This document shows positions 8,528 to 19,764 of a stretch of DNA of 46,224 bases, piece by piece (within the stretch, counting starts at the first letter, position 1; each line of letters opens with the position of its first letter). This stretch comes from Gemmatimonadaceae bacterium (lineage in GTDB: Bacteria > Gemmatimonadota > Gemmatimonadetes > Gemmatimonadales > Gemmatimonadaceae): positions 1-46,224 of the forward strand of contig JANWIF010000048.1 in NCBI GenBank assembly GCA_025450035.1, given 5' to 3'. Under the pieces are notes generated by a model, which worked only from the letters and a program-made list of their open reading frames with translations, made no database searches and was not told the origin of the DNA. Position numbers and translations under genes: made by a program.

Positions 8528-9499
8528 GTGACAGATGCGATCCGCACGATTGCGCTGCGCAAGGTGTATCCCGCTCCGGGCGCGCGCCGCGGCGGGCCAG
8601 CATCGGAGCAAATCGTCGCGCTCGCCGGTCTCGATCTCACGGTGGGCGATGGAGAGTTCTTCGGCCTGCTTGGGCCGAACGGGGCCGGGAAGACCACCAC
8701 CGTGGGCATTCTTACCACGCGCGTCAAAGCAAGCGCGGGGACCGCGCTCGTGGCGGGCGTCGATGTCACAACGGATGCGATCGCGGTGCGCCAGCGCATC
8801 GGCGTCGTGCCGCAACGCCCCAACCCGGATCGTGGCTTGAATGTCCTCGAGAATCTCGTGTTTCATGCCGCCTACTTCGGCGTCGCGCACGCCGCGGGCA
8901 CGTCGCGGGCCCGGGAGCTGCTCGAACAGTTAGGCATAGCCGACAAAGCGCAGGCCAAGATCGACCATCTGTCCGGCGGTCAGCAACAGCGCCTGATGAT
9001 CGCGCGGGCGCTCATTCACGAGCCGAGCGTGCTCTTTCTCGATGAACCCACGGTCGGACTCGACCCCCAGGCTCGGCTCGCTTTGTGGGATATCCTGCGC
9101 GCGCTCCACGCGCAGGGCCGCACGATCGTGATGACCACGCATTACATGGAAGAAGCCGACCGCCTGTGCGAGCGCGTCGCGATCGTGGATCGCGGCCGAC
9201 TGCTGGCGTTGGACACACCCGGGCGACTCAAGGCGCGTGCGCCCGGTGGTACGTTGGTGGAGCTCGCGCTCGACGGCGACGCGGCCCCGTCGCTCGAGCG
9301 CGTGCTCGCCTTACCTGGTGTCTCGAGCGCCGACGTGCAGGACCACACGCTGCGCGTCTATACCGAGCGTGGCGGTGAGCTGATCCCCGCGCTCATTCGG
9401 GAGGCGGGCGCCGCGTCGCGCACGGTGCGCGACATCCATCTCTCGCCGCCCAGCCTCGAGACGCTCTTCATCTCTCTCACCGGACGGAAGCTCGACTGA
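8528..9499 (+). CDS. ABC-2 type transporter ATP-binding protein
   Basis: A 323-residue ATPase with a complete nucleotide-binding domain: Walker A GPNGAGKTT (49-57), the Q-loop region, signature LSGGQQQR, Walker B VLFLDEPTVGLD and the switch histidine in TTHYMEEAD. The roughly 90-residue C-terminal extension matches DrrA/NatA-type exporters of drugs, lipids or glycans. The start is a GTG at 8528, giving an N terminus MTDAIRTIALRKVYP that runs directly into the domain. The upstream open frame to 8168 is antisense to the hydrolase gene and is not credible. Its TGA overlaps the permease ATG by one base (TGATG), so the pair is translationally coupled. Confidence 0.94.
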   Translation: MTDAIRTIALRKVYPAPGARRGGPASEQIVALAGLDLTVGDGEFFGLLGPNGAGKTTTVGILTTRVKASAGTALVAGVDVTTDAIAVRQRIGVVPQRPNPDRGLNVLENLVFHAAYFGVAHAAGTSRARELLEQLGIADKAQAKIDHLSGGQQQRLMIARALIHEPSVLFLDEPTVGLDPQARLALWDILRALHAQGRTIVMTTHYMEEADRLCERVAIVDRGRLLALDTPGRLKARAPGGTLVELALDGDAAPSLERVLALPGVSSADVQDHTLRVYTERGGELIPALIREAGAASRTVRDIHLSPPSLETLFISLTGRKLD

Positions 9500-10291
9500 T
9501 GCCTAACGCAATATCGACGGCGCGCCCCAATCGCCTGAGGATCTTCGGCGCGCTGCTGCGGCGCGATCTCTACGTCACGCGCCGGGAATTGCCGTATTTC
9601 CTGATCCGGACGACCCTGCAGCCGCTGCTGTTCATCGTGGTCTTCGGCTACCTGTTGCCGCGCATGGGCTTCGTAGGGCATGGTTACACGGCCGCGCTTC
9701 TTCCAGGCATCATCGCCGTGAGCCTGGCGCTCTCCAGCGTGCAATCGGTCGCGCTGCCAATGGTGCAGGACTTCGGCTACACGCGCGAGATCGAGGACCG
9801 CCTCCTGGCCCCAATGTCGATGCGCATGATCGGGTTCGAGAAGATCATGATGGGCATCATCCAAGGGCTGATCGCGGCCGCGGTGGTGCTGCCCGTCGCT
9901 CGGCTCATCATGGGGCCGATCGAGGCGTTGTCGGGCGCGCACGCCGCGCTCGTCCTTCTGTTCACGATCCTTGGCGCGGCGGCATTTTCGAACCTGGGGC
10001 TGCTCATGGGCACCGCCATCAATCCGCAGCAGATCGGGCTGATGTTCAGCGTGGTGGTGGCTCCGATGATTTTCTTCGGCTGCGCCTACTATCCCTGGCA
10101 GGGGCTCACTGCCGTACCGATCATGAAGTACGCGGTGCTGGTGAATCCGCTGGTCTACGTCGCCGAGGGGATGCGCGGCGCGCTCACGCCGGGCCTGCCG
10201 CACATGAGCTTGCTCGCCGTCAGCGGAGCCTTGGTGATTCTCGTTGGCCTGTTCTGGGTTTTGGGCATGCGAAGCTTCGAGAAGCGCGCGT

Positions 10292-10299
<8 letters not shown>
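9499..10299 (+). CDS. ABC-2 type transporter permease
   Basis: A 266-residue inner-membrane protein with an amphipathic N terminus, then six hydrophobic segments (approximately 37-55, 67-90, 115-140, 150-170, 178-200 and 235-255). This is the usual arrangement for ABC2_membrane permeases that pair with DrrA-type ATPases. The motif GCAYYPW in the fifth region is common in this family. It forms the exporter with the preceding ATPase. The substrate is unknown. Its 3' end overlaps the convergent MBL/rhodanese gene by eight bases. Confidence 0.92.
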
Positions 10300-11731
<1,432 letters not shown>

Positions 11732-11744
11732 GAGGCTCCCTCCT

Positions 11745-12221
11745 TCAGGGCGCCGCGATGTGGCGTCGCACGTAATCCACTGCAGCGCTCGCGAGGTCCG
11801 GGCTTTTCAAGCCGGCGCGCTTGGCGAGTTGGAGGGCCGCGTCGAGCGGTTCGTGCATATCGAGCGCGAAGTACGGGAGCAGCAGCGCGCCGACGCGATT
11901 GGAGGACGCACAGTGCACGATGATCGGCCTCCGGTCCGGATCGCCAAGCAGTTCGCGCATGGCGTCGAACTCCGCGTCGCCCAACGCTTCGTGAGTCACG
12001 GGAATGGACACGTACTCGAGGCCTGCCGCGCGGACAGCCGCCGGTTCGTCGTATCCACGCGGCTCCCACTCCGGTCGCAGATCGACCACCGTCCGAACTC
12101 CAGCGTGCTGCAGCGCAGTCCATGCCTCCGGCGCCGGCTGCCCCGCTGCAACCACACCAGGCAGCGGACAGGTGCCGTTCGGAATGGTTGTAAGAACTGA
12201 CTCGAACGTGGTGTCGCTCAT
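11745..12221 (-). CDS. DUF442/Blh-type protein tyrosine phosphatase-like protein
   Basis: A 158-residue protein with the dual-specificity-phosphatase fold. The P-loop is H103-C104-A-S-S-N-R109, a C-x4-R variant as found in the DUF442 (beta-lactamase hydrolase-like) family rather than classical C-x5-R phosphatases. The N-terminal AAGQPAPEAW and VVDLRPEWEPRGYDE stretches are typical of that family. The start ATG at 12221 is preceded by GGGAGGG at good distance; the longer open frame upstream is excluded by the divergent gene. In Blh proteins of sulfide-responsive operons, DUF442 is fused to a persulfide-dioxygenase domain. Here the two halves are separate adjacent genes, which supports a sulfur-transfer role. 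Confidence 0.85.
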   Translation of the reverse strand: MSDTTFESVLTTIPNGTCPLPGVVAAGQPAPEAWTALQHAGVRTVVDLRPEWEPRGYDEPAAVRAAGLEYVSIPVTHEALGDAEFDAMRELLGDPDRRPIIVHCASSNRVGALLLPYFALDMHEPLDAALQLAKRAGLKSPDLASAAVDYVRRHIAAP

Positions 12222-12363
12222 CAGGTGCCCTCCCAGGTAACGGTGAAATATGCCACCAAACGCGTTGCTGCTGGCAAGGGGGCACGCGTTGTCCGCCTGT
12301 CGTCCGGCGCGCATCATTCCCTCGAGCCGGTGCGCCGGCATCGACTGTCGCCCTCGTTCCGTC

Positions 12364-15276
12364 ATGCTTATGCGCCCGCTCGTCATCGCGCTTCTCGCCA
12401 CCGCCTTCCTTGCCGTACCGGGCCGTGAGGCGCGCGCGCAGCAGCTGACCATCCCGTCGCTCGACTGGCGTACCGTCGAGACGCGGAACTTCGTCATCCA
12501 TTATCCCCGAAGCGCGGAAGCATGGTCCCTCGATGTCGCCCGTCACATCGACGCGGTGCACGACGCGGTGAGTGCGCTGGTGGGGAACGCGCCACGAACG
12601 CGCGTGACAGTGATCGTCGAAGATCCGTACAGTCTGTCGAACGGGTTTGCGCTGCCGCTGCTCGAGGGGCCCGTGATCTTCTTCTGGCCGGTGCCGCCCG
12701 ATCCCACGAGCGGCATCGGTGATAGCCGCGGCTGGGGCGAGTTGCTGTCTGTACACGAGTACGCGCACATCGCGCATCTCACGTGGCCGTCGCGCAATCC
12801 CTGGCAGCAGTTTCTGACGCGCCTCTCGCCACTGCGACTCGGCCCACTCGCGGTGAAGGCGCCGCGCTGGGTGGACGAAGGATACGCGACCTACATCGAA
12901 GGACGCCTAACCGGGAGCGGCCGCCCACACGGCGCCTGGCGCGCTGCGGTGCTGCGTGAGTGGGCGCTCGAGGGAAAGTTGCCCACGTACGCGCAACTGG
13001 ATGAGGATCCGCGATTTTTCGGTGGCAGCATGGCGTATCTCGCCGGCTCCGCATTCATCGAGTGGCTCGTCGAGCGACAGGGCGACTCGAGTCTCGTGCA
13101 CCTCTGGAAGCGCATGAGTGCACGGCAGGATCGCACGTTCAGTGAAGCGTTCGCAGGAGTGTACGGTGGCTATCCCGACGATCTGTACGGCCGCTTCACC
13201 GCCCAACTCACCGGGAAGGCGCTCGACGTTCAGCGCCGTGTGTACGCCTCGCTCGGCACGGCGGTGACTCCCGACTCCGGCGCCGGGCATACGGTGCAGG
13301 CGCTCACGTGGTACACCGGCGCGCCCGCGGTGTCGCGTGACGGAACACACATGGCGATCGTGCTCGCGCGACGCGATGCACCAAGTCGCGTGGTGGTGTG
13401 GAGTCTCGGCGTTGATACTACCGAGATGCTGCGCGCGCGCGCGCGCCGACGATTGCTCGCGCGCGACCCCGAGGACGTGCCCGCGATTTCCTGGCGCCCG
13501 CCGCCCAGGGCGGCCATCGCGACACTCTTCCCCTATGGCGGAATGGCGTACGGGGAACCGCGATTTCTTCCCGACGGCCATCGGCTGCTCGTGGTGCGGC
13601 GCACCGGCCGCGGCGATGGCGCGTTGCGTGGCGATGTCTTCATCTGGGATTTCCGCAGCAAACGGGTGCGTCGCGTGACCCATGACGCCGGCATAGAGTA
13701 CGTCGACCCCGCGCCCGATGGCGCGCACGCCGTGGCCGACCGGTGCCTCGATGGAATATGCGATGTGGTGCGCGTGGATCTCGCGACTGGCGCGCTGCAG
13801 ACGCTCGCGGCCGGCTCGCCGCGCGTGGTGTATCATCGACCGCGCTACTCGACCGATGGCGCTCGCATTGCGGTGAGCGTGCAGCGCGACGGGCATTGGC
13901 GGATCGCAGTCCTTGATGCGGGTGCACCGCCGGGAACGGAACCCGCCAGCGTTGACCCCAATGACGATGCCAATCGCTACGACGCGGCGTTCCTGGCGGG
14001 CGATTCCTCGCTCGTCTTCACGAGTGACGCCGGCGGCATTCCTAACATCGGCGTGATGCGTCTGCCTAACGGCGAGCCGCGCGCGCTGACGGCGGTGATC
14101 GGGGCGGCCATGGCGCCAGAGCCTGATCGCGCGTCGCACACCGTGTACTTTCTGCGGCTCCACGCCAAGGGGCTCGACCTGGCCTCCGTGCCGGATACGA
14201 TTTCGCGCCCGGGGGCGGGTGCGTTGGCGACGGCTCTCGCGCCGGCGACGCCGCCCGCGCCGGCGGCGGGCGATTCGTTTCCTGCTGCACAGCTCTCCGC
14301 GCCCCGCGCATACCGCATCGGGCCGCGGAACACCATCGTGCTCCCGACCGTCAGCATTGCGGCCGAAGGAAAGTCGATCGGCGCGATGATCGCCGGCACC
14401 GATCCGGTCGGGCGCCTAACGTGGATGGCGCTGGGTGTCTATGGCGACCGCGGCACCTGGCGCGGCGCCTCGTTGGGCGCCCAATGGCGGGGCTGGCCCG
14501 CGTCGCTCGGCGCCGAGACGTTCTACGCGGACGAGCATCCCTCGCGCCAGCATGGGGGCGCCGCTGCGCCCGCGTTTCTCGATGCCAGCTACGTGGGCGT
14601 CGACGCCGCCATCTCGTTGGACCGCGACTACGTGTCCAACGCCTACCGCGTGCGTGCCGGCCTGTCGGCGGGACGACTGGATGGGCCGGACTACCCGCTC
14701 GCCGCACGTTCGTTGGTCTTCGCCGAGTATCGTGGCGGATTTCAGCAAACGCCAGGTGGTTGGCGACTGGTGGAGCGCGTGGGCGTTCTCGGTGCCACGG
14801 GACGTACGTCAGACACCGCGTGGGCGCGCGGAACGGTGAGCGCCGCCATCACCGTCTCGAATGGCGGACTGTCCGTGTCGGCCGACGCGATGTATGGTGA
14901 GACCGGTCGCGGCGCGCCGGCGTACGAGCAATTCACCGTCGGGGGTACGGATCCGCCGCTGTATGACGCCGCCTTGGCCTCCCAGCGCGCGGCAATGCCC
15001 GCGCTGCCTCTGGCCGTTGCCGGCGGACATCAGGTCGCCACCTATCGGGTCACCGTTCCCATGGGTATGCTGCACCCGTATTTCTGGGCGGGGAGCGCCG
15101 GTGGAACACTCGACCGCTGGCACCAAGTGCTCGGTATCGAGGGTTCGTTGGACGAGGTGGGCGTGTGGGCGACCCATGTGCCCTCGATGCACGTGCTTGC
15201 CGGAGTCGGCTATTCGTTGAGCCATCCGGTGCCCCATCGCACGAGCGTCTACCTTTCAGTGTCATACCGCCCTTGA
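12364..15276 (+). CDS. Secreted peptidase-MA-like/TolB-propeller/outer-membrane-barrel protein
   Basis: A 970-residue exported protein. A signal peptide covers residues 1-25 (cleavage near AREARAQ). The first domain contains H131-E-Y-A-H135 and, 37 residues on, E172 in WVDEGYATYIEG, the HExxH + E gluzincin signature of the peptidase MA superfamily. Residues of about 330-640 are rich in PDG/TDG turns like TolB/WD40-type beta-propeller blades. After a low-complexity Ala/Pro linker, residues of about 690-970 show alternating beta strands (for example RVRAGLSAGRL, VFAEYRGGFQ) and end SVYLSVSYRP, suggesting a beta-barrel. I infer an outer-membrane-anchored protease; the barrel call is the least secure. 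ATG 12364 or 12370; no strong Shine-Dalgarno. The promoter must lie in 12222-12363. Confidence 0.82.
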   Translation: MLMRPLVIALLATAFLAVPGREARAQQLTIPSLDWRTVETRNFVIHYPRSAEAWSLDVARHIDAVHDAVSALVGNAPRTRVTVIVEDPYSLSNGFALPLLEGPVIFFWPVPPDPTSGIGDSRGWGELLSVHEYAHIAHLTWPSRNPWQQFLTRLSPLRLGPLAVKAPRWVDEGYATYIEGRLTGSGRPHGAWRAAVLREWALEGKLPTYAQLDEDPRFFGGSMAYLAGSAFIEWLVERQGDSSLVHLWKRMSARQDRTFSEAFAGVYGGYPDDLYGRFTAQLTGKALDVQRRVYASLGTAVTPDSGAGHTVQALTWYTGAPAVSRDGTHMAIVLARRDAPSRVVVWSLGVDTTEMLRARARRRLLARDPEDVPAISWRPPPRAAIATLFPYGGMAYGEPRFLPDGHRLLVVRRTGRGDGALRGDVFIWDFRSKRVRRVTHDAGIEYVDPAPDGAHAVADRCLDGICDVVRVDLATGALQTLAAGSPRVVYHRPRYSTDGARIAVSVQRDGHWRIAVLDAGAPPGTEPASVDPNDDANRYDAAFLAGDSSLVFTSDAGGIPNIGVMRLPNGEPRALTAVIGAAMAPEPDRASHTVYFLRLHAKGLDLASVPDTISRPGAGALATALAPATPPAPAAGDSFPAAQLSAPRAYRIGPRNTIVLPTVSIAAEGKSIGAMIAGTDPVGRLTWMALGVYGDRGTWRGASLGAQWRGWPASLGAETFYADEHPSRQHGGAAAPAFLDASYVGVDAAISLDRDYVSNAYRVRAGLSAGRLDGPDYPLAARSLVFAEYRGGFQQTPGGWRLVERVGVLGATGRTSDTAWARGTVSAAITVSNGGLSVSADAMYGETGRGAPAYEQFTVGGTDPPLYDAALASQRAAMPALPLAVAGGHQVATYRVTVPMGMLHPYFWAGSAGGTLDRWHQVLGIEGSLDEVGVWATHVPSMHVLAGVGYSLSHPVPHRTSVYLSVSYRP

Positions 15277-15322
15277 CGCACGATCGCGAACACGTTCACT
15301 GACTCACCACGGAGAGGAAGTC

Positions 15323-15559
15323 ATGTCGGTTTCGCTGCTGCAAAAACTCGCCGGACTCGGAGCGCTCGGCGTATCGGTCGGACTCGTCGCGCTCTACGCC
15401 TTGATCGTCTTCCTCTCGCTGCCTGGCGGCATCGATCGGACCGAGTCTCTTATCGCGGTGTGCAGCGTGGGACTGCTTTTTGTGGCGCTCATTGCACCGC
15501 ACATCGTGTACGGGAGAATTCTGCTGGCCGCGTCGCGCGGCAAGCACTTCGGGCTGTAA
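15323..15559 (+). CDS. Small two-helix membrane protein
   Basis: A 78-residue protein with two hydrophobic helices (about 10-33 and 42-64) joined by a short polar loop containing GGIDRTES, ending in a basic tail. I know no family for it. The gene is supported by a good ribosome site (GGAGAGGAAG) ending four bases before the ATG and by normal third-position GC. It sits between two large surface or membrane protein genes, 46 bp after the peptidase-barrel gene. Confidence 0.75.
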   Translation: MSVSLLQKLAGLGALGVSVGLVALYALIVFLSLPGGIDRTESLIAVCSVGLLFVALIAPHIVYGRILLAASRGKHFGL

Positions 15560-15752
15560 CCGCGGCGCCAACTGCCGCGCGACGACCACGCGCCAGGGTG
15601 CCTCGAAACGTTCCACAGGCCGCCCGAATTGTTCCAGTGCGCTGAGGTCGAAATGTGCCATGTTCGCTCGGCCGATTGCTGCCGTGCGCACAGGGCGCCC
15701 GACACGGTTACAGCCCCGGCCCGCACCGCGTCAGTACAGCGGGAGGAGCCGG

Positions 15753-17684
15753 ATGACCGAAACCGTAGAGACGCGCTGGGAAGCACATAACGAGGCCGGG
15801 CGTCGATTTTTCAGCCAGAGCGAGTACGCGCAGGCCGAGCAGGAGTTCATCGCCGCGATCCGCGAGGCGACACTCCTCGGCGCGGACAACGCGCGCCTCG
15901 CGACGAGCCTGAGCAACCTCGCGCAACTCAAGTACCGCCAGAAAGATCTCGCGCAGGCCGAGGCACTGTTTCGCCGCTCGCTCGCCATTCGCGAGCGTGT
16001 GTTAGGCGGAGATCACGTTGGGCTCGTGCAGAACATCAACAATCTGGCTGCGCTGCACTATGCGCGCGGGGAGTTGGCGCAGGCGGAGCCGCTGTTTCGC
16101 CGCGCGTTGGAAATCAGCGAAAAGGATCTGGGCGACAAGCATCCGGATGCCGCGGTCACGCTCAGCAACCTGGCGCGCCTGTACTTTCGCAAGAACGATT
16201 TCGGTGCGGCGGCGCCCTTGCTTCTTCGGCTGCTCTCCATCAAGGAAGACACACTCGGCCCGAACCATCCTGAGGTGACGGCGATTGTGGCGAGCCTGGC
16301 CAAGGTGCGCGCCGCCGAGGGCGATTTGAACGCCGCAGAGCAGCTGTCGCGCCGCGCGCTCGCCGCCAAGGAAACGGTCGCCAAGCCGGATGATCCGTCC
16401 CTCGCCCCGAGCCTCGAAGCGCTAGCCGATGTCCTGGCAGGACGCGGCAAGCACGACGAAGAGACGACGCTGCGCCAGCGTGCGGCGCGCCTGCGAGGTG
16501 GATCGCCTAACGCTATACCGGCAGCGAATCCCGCGGCATCCCTGACGGTGGAGCTCAGGCCGCCGACCGCGGAGTCGCCGGCCACGCCCAGCAAACCCGC
16601 TGAGCCTGTTCTGCGCAGTGGTGGCGCCGGCGCTTCGGGTCAGCGTACCAGCGCGGGCGCGCGCGTCCATGCCGATCAGTCCGCAAAATCGCCCACGCCA
16701 ACCACCGGCACGACGGGCCGTGTAACGCGCCCGTCGGGCAGTGTGTCTCGCTCGACAGAGCGCACCGAGCCGCGTACTGGTCCGGTGCGCGAGCCGACCA
16801 CCAAGTCCACGACGTTACCATGGATCGAACCGCCGACCTCACCCGCGCTGCGGCGGCCCATGCCGCCACGCGCTCCTGAACCGGCGGCTCCCGTCTCGGG
16901 TCCGACCGCGACGACTACGGCTCCCGAATCGGAGATGGTGACACGCTTTGCTCCTCCTTCTCCGACACAGCTGGCGAAGCCCGAGGCAGCATCGCCTACG
17001 GTGCGCCACGCGACCGTCGAAAGACCGCATCACGCGCCCGCACCGGCAGCAGCGATAGAGTCAACGGAGGAACCGACCGAAGAAACAGTCGACGAGTTCG
17101 AGTATGCGGCCGCACCACGTCGCGGCTGGGTGAGAGTATTGGCCGCGGCCGTGGTGGTGCTGGTAGCGGGCGCGGGAAGCTGGGCGCTGTTCATGGATCA
17201 CCCGGCCACTCCACGCGACGCCACCGTGTCCGCCACCAGCGGAAGTGTCGCACTCAAAACGAAGGCGGCGCCTCCGACTGCTGCCGAGAACAATGTCTCA
17301 TCGCGGCCGGTCGACCCGCCCTCTGCACCGCCGATCTCACAGTCCGCTCAAATGCCTCCCGCCGCGTCGCAGTCAACGGAATCGCATGCCGCCGCGTCGC
17401 GACCGGAACAGCTGCATGAGACGCCGCCTAAGCCAACGAGTTCGAAGGCAGTGGAAGCCAAACCAGTCGAGTCGAAGCCACCCGTCCACACGCAAGCGCG
17501 GTCAGCGAACGCAGCGCCTACGGAAACCGACAGCACGGCGGCGCCTCATGCGGGCTTGCCAACGATCGACGTGAACGCCGTGACCAACAACATCTCTGCC
17601 CGGGCGAAGCAGCGGGTGGATTCACTCGGCCGGACGATGACGGTCAAGCCACCCTCGTTCGACAAGCCCAAGGATCAGCCATAA
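15753..17684 (+). CDS. Kinesin-light-chain-type TPR protein with transmembrane helix
   Basis: A 643-residue protein. Residues 10-230 hold about five 42-residue tetratricopeptide repeats of the kinesin-light-chain type (pattern ALFRRSLAIRE...LGGDHV...SLNNLA), a protein-protein interaction module. Residues of about 250-450 are a low-complexity Pro/Thr/Ala/Ser linker. One transmembrane helix follows (about 457-480, VRVLAAAVVVLVAGAGSWAL), then a second low-complexity tail to the C terminus. With the TPR before the helix and a basic residue pair just ahead of it, the TPR half is probably cytoplasmic. A strong GGGAGGAG lies six bases before the ATG. Function unknown; it is followed by another repeat-bearing single-pass protein. 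Confidence 0.85.
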   Translation: MTETVETRWEAHNEAGRRFFSQSEYAQAEQEFIAAIREATLLGADNARLATSLSNLAQLKYRQKDLAQAEALFRRSLAIRERVLGGDHVGLVQNINNLAALHYARGELAQAEPLFRRALEISEKDLGDKHPDAAVTLSNLARLYFRKNDFGAAAPLLLRLLSIKEDTLGPNHPEVTAIVASLAKVRAAEGDLNAAEQLSRRALAAKETVAKPDDPSLAPSLEALADVLAGRGKHDEETTLRQRAARLRGGSPNAIPAANPAASLTVELRPPTAESPATPSKPAEPVLRSGGAGASGQRTSAGARVHADQSAKSPTPTTGTTGRVTRPSGSVSRSTERTEPRTGPVREPTTKSTTLPWIEPPTSPALRRPMPPRAPEPAAPVSGPTATTTAPESEMVTRFAPPSPTQLAKPEAASPTVRHATVERPHHAPAPAAAIESTEEPTEETVDEFEYAAAPRRGWVRVLAAAVVVLVAGAGSWALFMDHPATPRDATVSATSGSVALKTKAAPPTAAENNVSSRPVDPPSAPPISQSAQMPPAASQSTESHAAASRPEQLHETPPKPTSSKAVEAKPVESKPPVHTQARSANAAPTETDSTAAPHAGLPTIDVNAVTNNISARAKQRVDSLGRTMTVKPPSFDKPKDQP

Positions 17685-17725
17685 CGCCGTTCGCGACGCC
17701 TCCCATCTTCGCTCGACGGCCGTCC

Positions 17726-17753
17726 GTGCCCGCGACAACGATGTTGCGGGCAC
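17726..17753. terminator. Hairpin after the TPR protein gene
   Basis: GTGCCCG (17726-17732) pairs with CGGGCAC (17747-17753), and CAAC pairs with GTTG within, leaving a three-base loop and a three-base bulge. It lies 41 bp after the TPR gene stop in the 163 bp gap before the next gene. There is no T run, so rho-independent termination is uncertain. The rest of the gap shows no gene. Confidence 0.45.
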
Positions 17754-17847
17754 GCGCGCATCATGGTGCGAGGGGCGATCTTTCCAATGAGGCGCTCCTC
17801 GGATAGAGTAGAGATGGCACCGCAGCGCATTGCCGGAGATTGTCCAA

Positions 17848-19764
17848 ATGGTGGAAAACACCGGGCCTAGCCGCGTGACCGCGACTCCGGTCGGAAGCGG
17901 TGATGGTGATCACGAGTTGCTACGCGCGGTGCGGGACGCCGCAGCGGGCAGCTATGATGTTTTGGGGGAGTTGGGACGCGTCGCGAATGGATGCGTGATC
18001 TATCTGGCACGAGACACTAAGGCGTTGTCGCTCGTGGCGCTCCGCCTCGATGGGGCGAACGACGAGTACTCGCTCAAGGTCGCGCGCACGCTGGATGCGG
18101 GCCTCGCGAACGTGGGCGCGAGTGCGTGCGGGCGTTGTGGAGCGCCGTTGGTCGGGTGGGGCAAGTTCTGCCCGCAATGCGGTGCCGATATGGCCGGCCT
18201 CGCCTCCGGCGGGGGCCAGTCGCGAACCGAACTCCTGAGCGCAGTGCAGGACGCGGCGCGGGGCGCGTACGAAATCCTGGGCGAGATGGATCGCGCCAAC
18301 GGTGGCGGCGCGGTGTATTTCGCGCGCGACGTAGCATCCGGGCGCCTGGTGACGCTCCGCCTCCGGCAGGAGGGAGACAGGGTCGGCGATCGCGGCCCGC
18401 AGTCGTACTCGTTAGGCGTGACGAAGGTGATCGAGCCGCTGGTGACATCGTTGGGCGGCGGCACGATGGCGACGCGTTCGGCGCTCGTCCCTCCGCCGGA
18501 GATCCCCCTCCCGCCGCTCCTCGTCCAGCCCACGGCGCAGCGGCATACGCCGCAGGAGGTGCTGCTCCCGGCCGACCAGCTGCCGGTGGATGAGACGCTG
18601 CCGATGCGGCCGGCGGCGCCGGTGCCGCCGTGGGTCGTGGTGTTGGGCGCGACGGCGGTCGTTGCGCTGCTCGCCGCGGCGGTGTTCGTGCATGCGCGCC
18701 TAACGGCACCCGACGCCACGGGATCGAACGCGGTCGTTGCGAAGGCCGGCGCCGGCTCAACGGCCGCAGTTCCGGCCACGGCGCGCATCGATCTCGCGGC
18801 GCCCCTGCCGCGCGGCGCGCACGTCACGGTGGACGGTATCGCATGGCGCCCTCCGCAGGTCGCGCTCCCGCCCGGCTCCTACTCGCTGGGCGCCGATGCG
18901 CCAGGCTACACTCCGTTCCGCGAGACGCGCACGCTTGCCGCCGGAGAGACGCTCTCGTGGTCGCCGGCGTTGGTCGCTGTGCGCGCGGAGCTGCCCAAGG
19001 CGCAAGCACGAACGGCCAAGGCGGCGCCGCCCAAAGGCAATGGGCCGCGCGCGCCGGCCGGGGCGGCGACCTCCTTGGCACCAGTCGCGGCGCCGGCGCC
19101 GACGGGCCCATACGCGTTCGATGCGAAGGACTGGGCGGCGGCCGTAGCCGCGTGCGGTCGCGACGCGCACGCAGGTGATGCGACGGCCGAGCGCAACCTC
19201 GGCGTCATGTACCAGCAGGGGTATTCCGTTGCCAAGGATCCCGCACAGGCGGCGATGTGGTTTCAGAAGGCCGCCGACGGGGGAAACCGCGAAGCGGCAT
19301 ACCAATTGGCGATCATGTACGACGCAGGGCGCGGCGTCGCGAAGGATGCGCGTCAGGCGACGGCATGGTATCGTAAGGCGGCACTATTGGGCGACGTGGA
19401 TGCGCAAGTGAGAGTTGGCATGGCCTACGAGAACGGAGCCGGCGTGGACGTGAACTCCAGCGAAGCGGTGACCTGGTATCGGAAGGCGGCCGATCAGGGC
19501 AATGCTTGGGCGCAAAACCGGCTCGGCTGGCTCTATGGGATGGGGAAGGGCATTTCGCGCGACGACGGACAGGCAATGAAGTATTTCCGCGCGGCGGCGG
19601 ATCAAGGCAACGCGCAGGCGGAGTACAACGTGGGCTTCATGTACGACAACGGCCGCGGCGTGCCACGCGACGATGCACAAGCAGTCTCGTGGTATCGCAA
19701 GGCGGCGGCGCAGGGATACGCGGACGCGCAGAAGGCGCTCAAGCAGCACGGCCTTACACAGTGA
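17848..19764 (+). CDS. Zinc-ribbon, degenerate kinase-lobe, PEGA and Sel1-repeat membrane protein
   Basis: A 638-residue protein of unusual layout. Residues 22-70 and 128-175 are two copies of one module, each with an L-L-x-A-V-x-D-A-A lead-in, then Y-x-(V/I)-L-G-E, a glycine-containing turn, (I/V)Y(L/F)ARD and (A/T)LRL. These resemble the first strands of a Hanks-type kinase N-lobe, but the ATP-binding lysine is replaced by arginine and no C-lobe exists. Between them is a zinc ribbon (C94, C97, C108, C111). One transmembrane helix spans 261-285, a PEGA-like domain about 305-370, and five Sel1 repeats about 450-635. The start at ATG 17848 has GGAG about ten bases upstream; TTG at 17830 is possible. 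Role unknown. Confidence 0.82.
   Translation: MVENTGPSRVTATPVGSGDGDHELLRAVRDAAAGSYDVLGELGRVANGCVIYLARDTKALSLVALRLDGANDEYSLKVARTLDAGLANVGASACGRCGAPLVGWGKFCPQCGADMAGLASGGGQSRTELLSAVQDAARGAYEILGEMDRANGGGAVYFARDVASGRLVTLRLRQEGDRVGDRGPQSYSLGVTKVIEPLVTSLGGGTMATRSALVPPPEIPLPPLLVQPTAQRHTPQEVLLPADQLPVDETLPMRPAAPVPPWVVVLGATAVVALLAAAVFVHARLTAPDATGSNAVVAKAGAGSTAAVPATARIDLAAPLPRGAHVTVDGIAWRPPQVALPPGSYSLGADAPGYTPFRETRTLAAGETLSWSPALVAVRAELPKAQARTAKAAPPKGNGPRAPAGAATSLAPVAAPAPTGPYAFDAKDWAAAVAACGRDAHAGDATAERNLGVMYQQGYSVAKDPAQAAMWFQKAADGGNREAAYQLAIMYDAGRGVAKDARQATAWYRKAALLGDVDAQVRVGMAYENGAGVDVNSSEAVTWYRKAADQGNAWAQNRLGWLYGMGKGISRDDGQAMKYFRAAADQGNAQAEYNVGFMYDNGRGVPRDDAQAVSWYRKAAAQGYADAQKALKQHGLTQ

Noticed and set aside
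15296-15691. Minus-strand open frame whose first 35 residues (MAHFDLSALEQFGRP...) look protein-like
   Set aside because: It runs antisense through the small membrane protein gene, which has a better ribosome site and clear helices. The later part is low-complexity charged sequence typical of a shadow frame.
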